NCBI GenBank assembly: GCA_947184155.2
Contig: CAMXCT020001779.1
Span: forward strand, 780,956 to 844,955
Direction of reading: 5' to 3'
DNA length: 64,000 bases
DNA from: Cladocopium goreaui
Lineage: Eukaryota; Sar; Dinophyceae; Suessiales; Symbiodiniaceae
Notes under the pieces: generated by a model
Seen by the model: the letters and a program-made list of their open reading frames with translations, nothing else
Told to the model about the DNA's origin: nothing
Database searches by the model: none
Position numbers and translations under genes: made by a program
Shown here: positions 54,590-64,000 of the stretch, piece after piece
How the letters are laid out: every line of letters begins with the position of its first letter
Position numbering within the stretch: the stretch's first letter is position 1

Positions 54590-55165
54590 CCATGACATTT
54601 ATACATTTTCTTACTGGCAAATCTTCTGGCATTCTATCTGACATATCTTCTGACATTCTATTTGGCATCTGGCATATCTGGCATATCTTCTGGCATATCT
54701 TCTGGCATTCTATCTGGCAAATCTTCTGGCATTCTATCTGGCATATCTTCTGGCACTCTATCTGACATATCTTCTGGCATTCTATCTGGCATATCTTCTG
54801 GCATATATTCTGACATATCTTCTGGCATTCTATCTGACATATCTTCTGGCATATATTCTGACATATCTTCTGGCATTCTATCTGGCATCTCTATCTTCTG
54901 GCATATCTTCTGGCATATCTATCTGGCATATCTTCTGGCATATTTTCTGGCATTCTATCTGGCAAATCTTCTGGCATTCTATCTGGCAAATCTTCTGGCA
55001 TACTATCTGGCATTCTATCTGGCATATCTTCTGGCATATATTCTGACATATCTTCTGGCATTCTATCTGGCATATCTTCTGGCATATATTCTGGCATCTT
55101 CTGGCTATCTTCTGGCATATCTTCTGGCATATCTTCTGACATTCTTTCTGACATTCTTTCTAACT
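54590..55165. repeat. 12-bp-based array (ATATCTTCTGGC and CATTCTATCTGG)
   Basis: About 40 steps of 12 bases. Because 12 is a multiple of three, long frames appear on both strands (SGILS/DMPEDM-type repeats). These are not taken as genes. Confidence 0.85.
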
Positions 55166-55204
55166 TTCTTCTGCACATTCTTTGTCCCATATCTTCCTAC
55201 ATGA

Positions 55205-55425
55205 GGTCCGGCAGGGAACACTTGGCGTGGATACTCGCGGTTGAGGTCCGGCAGGGAACACTGGGCGCGGTTGAGGTCCGGCAGGGAACACTGGGCGGGG
55301 ATGGTCGTGTTGAGGTCCGGCAGGGAACACTGGGCGTGGATGGTCGTGGTTGAGGTCCGGCAGGGAACACTGGGTGTGGATGGTCGTGGTTGAGGTCCGG
55401 CAGAGAACACTGTGGATCGCGGGTC
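55205..55425. repeat. ~40-bp tandem repeat (GAGGTCCGGCAGGGAACACT)
   Basis: Six or seven copies of GTTGAGGTCCGGCAGGGAAC ACTGGGCG plus a variable GTGGATGGTCGTG. Spacer lengths differ between copies (about 28-42 bases). Confidence 0.85.
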
Positions 55426-55429
55426 GCAG

Positions 55430-55562
55430 TTGGACGAGGACGACGAGGACGACGAGGACGACGAGGACGACGAGGACGACAAGGACGACAAGGATGACAA
55501 GGAGGACGAGGAGGACGAGGAGGAGAGGAGGAGAGGAGGAGGAGGAGGAGGACGAGGCAGGA
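55430..55562. repeat. Purine-rich (GACGAG)n/(GAGGAG)n tract
   Basis: GACGACGAGGACGAC steps pass into GAGGAGGAG. Low complexity. Confidence 0.9.
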
Positions 55563-55929
55563 GGCAGGAGGAGGCAACTGACATAAAATCTAACAACCCT
55601 CACCTGGCAGGTGGGGAATCATAATTCTATATATATATATATATGTATCTTCTACATCCCTCTTTGATCTCCCCCCACTGATCCATAGAAGCAAAGGAGC
55701 GCTAGAGCACCCAAGTCCTGCACAACAAGGTCCATGATATTCGCTGCAAGAATCAATAAAAGGCACACTGAACAAGTTTGACTCTCCGCACGCACCATCC
55801 GATCCAAATGATTCTACACTCATGGTGACTGCACAATTCAATGAAGCGCTGCCAGAAGGCTTAAAGGGCTTAAAGCAGTCACCAAATGGATCCAAATGGT
55901 AGGAAGAGGATGGAAGAGGGGGAGGTCCT
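55563..55929. other. Spacer downstream of the DUF4116 gene
   Basis: A TA tract (55628-55646) and otherwise nothing recognised. The 3' end of the DUF4116 gene may extend into it. Confidence 0.4.
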
Positions 55930-58900
55930 GCTTCACCGCTTCGAAAACCACATCATGGTCCATGCGAAACTCGAACAGTGCAAATTGAAGGGCGGCGCCT
56001 CTGGCACGCACTGCCTCTCCAAGCATCATCAAGCATCGATGTACAAACAAAATCAGCATGACGGACCAGCAACTCAACTAAAAGCCCTAAACACGAGAGA
56101 CTTATGATGCACATTTCCGAGGCCTGAGAACATGTCAGGACAAGGTAAATGATTGGTGCTTTGTCATCGGCTACTCTTTTGTCACATGACGGCTAGAGAA
56201 GGCGACAGACGACAGTATGAGCCCATTCTTCTTGGTGCCATCAGCGAACATACGAGGCCATTTGGAACTTGTGTGAAGGAAAACTTGAAAACTACGCCAA
56301 TTTCAGGTGGGAAATAGCGGTAATGTGGATTGCCACTGTGATCTCTATATGGTTCTATTTTTTTCATGCCTCCATGACAAAGCTGCGATCTTTTTGCAGC
56401 TCCTCCGGTGCCAGTCGCAGGGCCTCGCAGTTGGCCCATCACCACTGGACCCCACAGAGTTCTACATCTACGTTTTAACAGAGCCCTAAAGGATTGATTC
56501 TAAAGGACTGTGGCAGTTTGCTTCAGTTCCAGGTGACATTTCTTTTGAACTAAGACTACGTCTTGGGAGTCTGCAAATCTCTAGATCACCTCAAGCTCCC
56601 TCATCTAAACATGAGACAAACGGTCACGCCGTGGCAATGTGCATATAGGTGTGCATGGAAAAAAAGGAGCCTGCTGTTTGGCATGGTTTTTCAAGAAGAC
56701 CCATGGTTTTTCGGAGACGTCAATGGCACAGCCGCTCCTGGGGTGTGATCTTGGCACAGCGCAGCAAAAAGGCACGATCAGTGCGCAGAGCTTGGGGTGC
56801 CAGTTCCTTGTGCTCAAAGCCAGCAAGACACACCGGCAATGACGCAGGATGACGCAGGCAAGAATTGAACTAGCTGCTATAGCTAGCGGCTCATGCTGAT
56901 CAGCCTATATGCTTGTCCCACATATCGCTGTGAAATGCCATGCATGAACAAAAATCAAAAATGGACACCGCATGACACCGCCTGAATAGTGAGTGGCCCA
57001 TGAATCATGTACTTGACATTGCTCCACTTTAAAACCAATGGGATTACGTGGGGATCTGCATGAATTTATGGGTTCTTTAAAGGATCAAAGCCAATGGTTC
57101 AACAGGCCACAGCACACCCTCCCCAACACATCTTGCACCCAGACCCTCCCTCAGTATCACCCTTTCTTTCACCAAAAGGCTGAAGGCTGCATTTTTTGAT
57201 TTTAAACTAAAGGCGCTCAATTGATTTTTTTATTAGAGGAAAAAACACAACATTGAGGGTTTCAGAGACGAGGGTGTTTAATCGGGGTGTGTGGAACTGA
57301 CTATTTGGGAGGTATATTTGATGTAGAGGACAAGCAGTGTTGCGTATAGCGCAAAAATGTTGCTAGAGATGTGGGTGTTTAATTGTATAACATTATACAA
57401 ATATACGTGTATATGTGTATATATATAATTTTATATATCTCTATATGTATATATGTGTATATATAGATATATAATGTGACGATTGACAAGCTTGAAGATC
57501 AATCTGATCTGCTCAACTTGTTGCCATGGCTCCAGTGCAGCGCTTCCCTGGGGACCACCTGCTTCCACAGCTGCCAGCTGCAGGCTGGGATCTTCCTGCA
57601 ACTCCTTTGGGCAGTGTTTCAGGGCAGTACCTTGCTGGTTTCGGCTGACGTTCCGGTGGACTTCATGTTTTTCTTTGAGGAAATCAATGCAAACCCTTTT
57701 TTTTACATGTTGTACTGCCAAATTATGCTAAATATTGGGGTCTCCTGCAAATTTCCCATTCAACTTCAACCAATTCGATGATCATGACTGTCGTGATGAA
57801 TGCTACTGGTATCCGCTGGCTATGAGCAAACGAGCAGCAGTCTGACTTGATGACGTGCATGACAAAAACCTGCAAGCAAGGCCGCTCGGAAGCAAAGTTT
57901 AATTGAAGTATAAATAGACAACCCACTATTTAATTCTATTCAATACGTATATATAATATGTTTGTCCATATTCTCCATATCCAGCGTGGCTGCACACCAG
58001 CAACTGAGTTGACGTTAGCGGTGAGAAAACTGCAGTAGAAGTAGCGAAAGAGATGAATAACATGCAGGATATTCTAAGATCATGGGCACAAACATGTCCT
58101 GTTGGCCAGGAGTTTTATGTACAATTCTCCTCATGGTGTCAGGGTCATGGCGTTAGTGTTGCTATGACTCAGTCATTGGGTCACCTTGTCTGAAGCAAAC
58201 TCAGGAGCGACGAAGCGTAGAATGCTGCTTCCTCCAGCCACTGCAGCCTGCAACCTGAGTTGGAAGGTACCTGAAAAAATGTTTCTGAAAATTCCAGGAC
58301 TGCAAGAACACTGGTTCTTTCTCGTGCTCACAAAATTGCTGCTGAAATGGATCTGCGATGGGAACAAATGGATACAAATGGACCAAACGAGCTGGTGCTG
58401 TTTTCAACCCTTGACAGCTAAGGAGCAGAAAACTCATGCTTCGAGAAAGCGATTCGGGTAGTATCCGAATCACAGCCTCGGCCAATCACTACAACATGTA
58501 CAATCAACATCAATCAGCATGTAAGCAGCATATAACCAGCTACTTTGATCTTCACTCCCAGCTGCTTTGATGCTGTTTGACTAATTGTTTATTCCCCTGG
58601 GATTTTCTCTGGGTGCCTGGCTGTGTTGCTCTTGACGGCCTCGAGTGCAATGCCTTCATCCTTCTGCAGCTCCAGGGAAGCAAACTCCAGTGCCAAGCCA
58701 TCCTCGGTTTGCGCTGGGGGGATCGGCCTGAATGCAACAACAATAACACCATTGCACAACAAAAACATAATATTATATTATAATATATTATGAAGCATTA
58801 AATTATATTATACTAGTATTAGATATTATATTATACATGTATTTGTAACTACTATAAGATCATACCACATATACATATACATATACATGAATCATTGAGG

Positions 58901-59860
58901 CAACTGAGGCAAAAGCATCATTTTCTGCAAATATGTGCAATACAGTGATGCCAAGTTGCTTTTTGGACAGCCTTCTCCACCTGAAGACTTTTCAACAAAC
59001 GCATGGGCTCCCAACGACAAAGGCCACAAAAGAACTGATATTACATAAATATACATAAATGACCTCAATAGGAGCTTGAAAAAGTTTGAACATTGAAAAG
59101 TACCCAGCTCATTCCAGAGCTCATTCCAGCTCTCGGTTTTGCTAAGCTGCTACTTCTCTTTCTGCACCTCAGGTCATACGACGTCAACCCAAAGGGCAAC
59201 TCCGTCACGGCGCCGTGGCGTTTCGTGGATGGGAAGCATTCAGCAACTGCGTAAGGTTGCTTAAAAGCAGTCACAACTATACGCCCGGTTCCAATCCGTC
59301 TCAGAGACTCGGATGTTGATGGCAAAACTGACTATCTTACTATCTGAATCTATCTGAAGTTCATTATTTCTTCATTGTTTCATTTCCATCAAAAGTAGGG
59401 GAGTTCGTCAGAGTTCATCACTTGTCGCAAGGCATCTCAAGATCAAGGCAAAGAACGAAGCTCAGCAGAGGCAAATTCCAGGGCCAAGCCGGTACCTTTC
59501 AAGGCCTGCAGGACCACCTGCCAGGGCAAGGCACCCGGTGGCTGTATACCCTACATGTGGCATGCGCAGGTGTTATACCTGCTGAAAATATACTCAAGTA
59601 ATCTCAAGATATCAAAAGATTATCTCAAGTATATTCAAGTATGTTGAAGTATTATAATATGACCCCAGATGCCCCAGAATCATTTAGGATCCCGAAGTTT
59701 CAGACAGCTACTTGGGAGATGTGCTCAGGGCCTCTCGGTCACTGCGAAGCTCTGGTGACAAATATCGCAAAGCGAAGGCATCTGCTTCAATCAGTGACAG
59801 CGCTGTCTCCTTGGACCGCCAAGATTGAAGCAACTGATGAGGTGCAAGACTGAGCGAGTC
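55930..59860 (-). CDS. DUF4116-repeat protein, about one repeat per exon
   Basis: Minus-strand exons each carrying one copy of the DUF4116 pattern (ALxxASxELRxDREVVLxAVxxxG): 59708-59850 (DAFALRYLSPELRSDREAL), 59455-59560 (VVLQALKGTGLALEFASAEL), 58590-58740 (DGLALEFASLELQKDEGI and ALEAVKSN), 58180-58265 (LQAAVAGGSSILRFVAPEFA), 57500-57680 (TALKHCPKELQEDPSLQLAA), 56745-56830 (LAPQALRTDRAFLLRC), 56370-56440 (ALRLAPEELQKDRSFVMEA) and 55930-56040 (GAALQFALFEFRMDHDVV). Intron lengths are 0.2-1.1 kb. DUF4116 proteins have no established biochemical function and form long repeat stacks. The start and end exons are not certain. All exons are on one strand in consistent order. Confidence 0.7.
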
Positions 59861-59979
59861 GGGTTTAAGGTGAGGAACTGAAACCTCAACAACCATGGCT
59901 AAGAATTCAACTTCAACATCCACCAGAAGTAGGACAAGGCCTTCAGGATCCTTCATATGATTTCATATAATTATTCATG

Positions 59980-60485
59980 TTTTTGCTCCCACACTTGTTG
60001 ATTTTGGGTGGCCTTTTTCTGGCAAGACATGAAGCATGTGCTGACCTTGACCAGTGAGCAACTGTATTTTGCTGCAAAAGACTTGTCATACTGCCCCGTG
60101 CCCCGCACCTTGTCACCAAGCAAATCCGCAGAACCTAAGTATACAATGATGACCCCAAACCCCATGTCTGGCGCATGAGGCATCCTCACCCTCACACATC
60201 ATGCACCTGGATGCAAGGGAATAGCAAACTCCACATTCCCAAATCATTGAGAAGCACGCAGGACCGCAGTGCATGGAAATTCCTCGGTGCCAACTTTGGC
60301 ATACAGATCAAAGGCTCCGAAACTGTCAGGGATAAGCTCGGCAATTTTCTTGGAGTAGGTCCAATATCTTGGGTATGACGTGTATTATTGACTTGTATGA
60401 GAAGTTCGCTTCCAAACCAAACATGATCAAGGGAGTGCACGTGGCAAATTGCCAACGCCGCAAAAGCAAACACTTTTCTGAGCAT
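59980..60485 (-). CDS. Candidate small secreted-protein gene
   Basis: ATG 60485 begins MLRKVFAFAALAICHVHSLD, a good signal peptide with a short basic start, a hydrophobic core and a polar exit. It continues HVWFGSELLIQV before an apparent donor. A following exon (about 60255-60360) reads IAELIPDSFGAFDLYAKVGT and EEFPCTAVLRAS. A third (about 60000-60165) reads MGFGVIIVYLGSADLLGDKV and SFAAKYSCSLVKVSTCFMSC. Joining is inferred. The mature product would be small and Cys-bearing. No family recognised. Confidence 0.4.
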
Positions 60486-60839
60486 GCACTGTACTAATAG
60501 GCCTCAAACATTCCAAATTTCAACCAAGGCTCTGCTTTGTGGCTGTCATCCAAATTTCCCGCTCTTCAAGCAAGGGCGCTGCCAAATACTCCTTGGCCGT
60601 AATGAGGGTTCTGCAGTTCCATTGTTCTGCTGCAGGGTTCTAAGGCCAAAAGGAACCGCAAGTTGTACCAGCAGCTCGAGTTCATTGAATCGTCATTCCT
60701 ATGCAATATGCCATTCAAGAAAAGAATGTTAAAGAGGAGTATTAGGTAATTCAAGCATACCCATCCAAGACTCGACGGCATACGCATTGAATTCCAAAGC
60801 TTTCAGCATCAGATCCTCACGGCCCAGCAGTACTCTGAA

Positions 60840-60960
60840 ACATGTGCGTGAAGCTCAGCGAAGCTTAGTGAAACTCTCCTTGTCTGCCAGCAACTCTGGT
60901 GGGCATGGACCAAGTACCAGTCGACCTTGCGGGAAAACAGCTTCCAAAGCTGTGACTGGC
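60840..60960 (-). CDS. Possible extra DUF4116-like exon
   Basis: VTALEAVFPQGRLVLGPCPP followed by ELLADKESFTKL loosely follows the repeat pattern (A.eav....L..a..ELlaDkesf) but is degenerate. If real it would lie upstream of the secreted-protein candidate, so it may belong to another DUF4116 gene. Confidence 0.3.
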
Positions 60961-62404
60961 TGTGGCTTAAAGATATTTAAAGATACTAAAATCATCTAAA
61001 ATCTGCCAGCAGCTGAGAGCCAAACAGCTTTCGCCCTGTTTGAGCCGTTGGAGCCTTGGACGGACAGCAAACGTCGTCCTCAAGATTCGTTGGAATTGAT
61101 CCAACTCCGCAGCTTGGAAATTCAACAAGGGACTTTAATCTGAAGCCTCATCCTGAGTGATATTGTTCCTGTTGAGGATCTGTGGATGAATGATATGTCA
61201 ACGCAACTCCGGTTTGAGAAATTCTCCAGCAATTCTCTGAACATATCTGAGGAAAGTCACCATGCACGATGCTAGGTCAGGTGACATCACGGTCGCTATC
61301 GGTTTGCACAAATATTGGGTGCACCCCAAAATAACACGAAATAACCATCCATTATTCTTATTCATATGGGACATAGATGGAATTAGAGGACAGTAATCAT
61401 GTTTAGAGTTTTTTGGACGGGGATTTGATGGGTTTTGTTTCGATGAATTTTTGGGTACCCAAGTCTTGGATAACCGTTAAACCCCAACATTATCAAATGG
61501 ACCATCCAAGAAGGTCAAAGAAGCAGGTCTGCTCTGACGACCGTCACATCGCTTGCAGCCATGGCCAGCAAGCCCTTGGGGCGGAACTTGACCAGGGCGG
61601 TATATCTGTTTCAAGTGCTGGTTGGGCTGGATTGGTTGGTTATTGGACAGCAAGTACCTGATGTCTTCCTTTGGTATGTTGATCTTGTGTGTGTTGTGAT
61701 ACATTATGCATATATCTCTCTCGCCTTCAGACAAGGTCTGCCTCGGCCTAAGTGTATAGTACATGTTGATATATGCTGCATACAACAACATAATATAACA
61801 TGTATATATGTATATATGTGATATATATATATATATATGTGTATTATATTATTATTATTGTTATTATTATTATTGTTTTTATTATTATTATTGTTTTTAT
61901 TATTATATAATATATGGGTGTGTAAAAAAAACTACGTTATTGCTAGGTCACAAGGTACTTGTCTTGTTGTCGGAGGCTGCGTGTGTTCTTCACTTTTAAA
62001 GCTTGGTGAACTCCGGCCGTCTAATGGTCTGAATGAAACATTCTCTCCAACTTGATGCTTGCTTGTACCTTGTAGGTGCTCACAACATGTGGCTAATTAC
62101 CGGCTAGCCTATAAATTTGAAGCAGCTTTCAGGGACATGACAGGCACAGGGGCGCCATGCAACATTTCGACATCCTGCAGCAGCATAAAGTGTTTGTGCA
62201 ATGACAGGCTGAACTGCTCATTAAGCACTTATGATTATGTAACCGTGTCAAACACCTGCCAATCACTTTGGGGTGCACAACCCGAAGTTAATGCAGGGGT
62301 GCTGTGGGATGCTGTAGGATGCCGTGGGCACCTGCTTTTATGATCTTTTTATGCCTACACAGCAAGCAGTTGGTGCAGCCTGTGCAGGCTGCAAGAAACA
62401 TCAG
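60961..62404. other. Spacer with TA and TATT microsatellite
   Basis: TA tract and (TTATTA)n run at about 61800-61910. No credible exon recognised in the rest. Confidence 0.5.
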
Positions 62405-63930
62405 CTACAAGATCATTTGCAGGTCGTCTTTGCCGACCAAAGGTTCGATGTACATGGTCAGAGGCACAGGTGGCCATGCACGAAGACAATCCAATTTTCT
62501 AGGCTCTACTACAGTAAAAGATTTCCGTGCAACATAGATTCGAAGGCTCCAAAATGCATCCAAAAACACTTTCTCTTCTTCCAAGTACAAAGCTAGTCAT
62601 TGGCAGTTTGGAAGCAGGGATCATACTTCAAACCTCTGTTTCTGGCTCTGCACAATCTTGGAGCCACGGAAAATGTCATGATATATCAAGTAACTTCACT
62701 GTGGCTGTCATTGACAAAAAGCTATAGTGGATTTATTCCCCGGGTTCATTGGCAACCTGCTGCAGTGTTACACACAGCAAGTAGCAGCGTGGAGGCCAGC
62801 ATTTTCGCTGCCACACACCATTGGAAGGGCTCTGAACGGCCCCCCCAGCAACATAGCGAGGCAAAGAACTCCAATAAAACACGTCAGAGGTTTAAGCACC
62901 TCTACTCTCCTTCTGCTCTAAAATTACAAAAATTGTCTTGGACTGGGGAAACATTGGACTTCAGCACCTTAGTCAAATGCCAAAAAAACTATGAGATCAT
63001 CAGCTGGCCAAAGTTCATCTCAGCACGGACCTGAGGAACAACACTCCACAGGAAGGGGTCGAAATTGTCAGCTGCTTCAACTGCCTCAAACACCCATAGC
63101 TGCCATAGCTTGAGGACGCTGCGCAGCTTCCCAAGCCTGTGCCGCACGTGAGATCCGGCGCGGCTTTGGTGGGCCCAGAGATGACACGGGCCTGGCCAGT
63201 GGGAAATCCTCAATTCCGGCCCAAAACCATCCAGCTTTCATGCCATGCTGCCTTGCTTGTGGATGTTGTATCCGACTTGTATCCTGTATGCTAGCATGTA
63301 CTGATATACATTGATATACGACTATATATATATATATAGAGGACTATATATAGACTAGGTGTTACTATGTAACATTATACTACGAGTACCGTATTCCTTG
63401 ACTTGGGTCACATGATCCCCGCAAACTTTGGCGTCCACCATCTGACGGCCGCCTCTTGGGTCGAAGCCACGGCTTGACTCCAGCCTGAGGCTTTTCTTCA
63501 CTCATATTTTCTGTCCCAAGCCAGGGAGAAAGCTATTCCAAGAATAGCCTGATAATGCCTGATAGAATTCAAGCAGTTTGAGCCCTTTATTGTCCGCTCT
63601 TTCAAACGACAAACCCTAGATCCCTAGATGCATCTTGCAGCTTCTCGCTGCGATTCATGGTGCGGAAGTCTGTGGAACCCCTCTGGACCTTTCCAAGCAG
63701 CAACGCAAGCAACCCTGATCCAACACAGCACATCTCAACATCTTGGCCCAACCGCGGCTCCAAGTGACCCAAGAGACGGGCCAAAAATTCAGCCACTTCT
63801 TCGGTAACGTCCGCCACTGCGCAACTGTCAACTCCTGGCAGCTGGTAAGGCATAGCGGCATAGCCCATTTCAGGCGTTATCAGAACAGAATCATCCCACC
63901 GGGTCCCATCCGATGTGGCAAATGCAACAT
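62405..63930 (-). CDS. Unrecognised gene, three exon candidates
   Basis: Exon 63600-63930 reads TSDGTRWDDSVLITPEMGYA, DVTEEVAEFLARLLGHLEPR and MCCVGSGLLALLLGKVQRGS. Exon 62990-63140 reads LRSVLKLWQLWVFEAVEAAD and FDPFLWSVVPQVRAEMNFGQ. Exon 62405-62585 reads DAFWSLRIYVARKSFTVVEP, LTMYIEPLVGKDDLQMIL and a stop. Each is a coherent minus-strand frame. No family recognised. The gene may continue beyond the window. Confidence 0.45.
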
Positions 63931-64000
63931 GTCATGTGATGAACCGGTAGTGAAAGCTATAGAAGCCCCGCATGGTCCACATTTCAAGCATGACTTCGAT
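63931..64000. other. Window end, nothing recognised
   Basis: Seventy bases without an identifiable feature. Confidence 0.4.

Noticed and set aside
54590..55204. Long frames with DMPEDM- or SGILS-type repeats on both strands
   Set aside because: A 12-bp tandem repeat leaves all frames open. There is no start context, no non-repetitive flank and no family.
55105..55603. Pro/Ser/Leu-rich minus-strand frames over the GAGGTCCGGCAGG repeats
   Set aside because: All three frames are open at once across the repeat, which indicates low complexity rather than selection for one protein.

Overview
The window looks like nuclear DNA of a dinoflagellate, probably symbiodiniacean or a relative. The evidence is indirect. 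Coding potential is broken into many short exons whose acceptors fit AG|G. Nearly every credible exon lies on the minus strand over 64 kb. Domain types abundant in dinoflagellates recur: FkbM methyltransferase, DUF4116 repeats, a retroelement-type cytosine methyltransferase, ASCH-like exons and a LINE with an endonuclease-like tail. There is no bacterial-style operon, ribosome-binding-site spacing or tRNA that I can see. Exon ends are estimates to about 10-30 bases unless a splice site is described.

Layout. 1-1026: 3' part of a minus-strand gene running off the window. 1.0-7.06 kb: AT-rich spacer with a palindromic MITE family (three copies plus a fragment) and a long hairpin. 7.06-29.4 kb: a distinctive domain whose introns and spacers are built from CATG-centred repeats. 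Its minus-strand exons encode, from 3' to 5' on the plus strand, a large gene (7290-18728) with an OTU-type protease domain and a transposase-like domain, a cytosine-5 methyltransferase gene (21110-24229), an ASCH-like exon pair, a proline-rich exon and several unrecognised exons. Between the first two genes lies an array of eleven full 58-bp palindrome-bearing repeats. 30.0-31.4 kb: exons of an unrecognised gene. 31.8-32.8 kb: an intronless phytanoyl-CoA-dioxygenase-like gene. 33.2-35.7 kb: a multi-exon FkbM-type methyltransferase. 36-39 kb: unrecognised exons.

39.68-47.86 kb is the most striking segment: a nearly full-length, frameshifted copy of a totivirus-like double-stranded RNA virus genome (capsid region then RNA-dependent RNA polymerase) joined at its 3' end to the 3' part of a LINE. 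The unit is bounded at both ends by (GATA)n microsatellite. The order and orientation are what template switching during target-primed reverse transcription would give. Beyond it lie a PARP catalytic-domain relic, more TATC microsatellite, several tandem repeats and a 268-bp duplication around a TA tract (48-55.6 kb). 55.9-59.9 kb holds a gene made of DUF4116 repeats, about one repeat per exon. 60-64 kb holds a possible small secreted-protein gene and further minus-strand exons.

How they fit together: the 7-29 kb genes share intron style and strand and combine DNA-modifying, protease and transposase-like domains, so they may be the cargo of one very large mobile element or of neighbouring elements. 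This is inference. The virus-LINE chimera is a separate insertion event.
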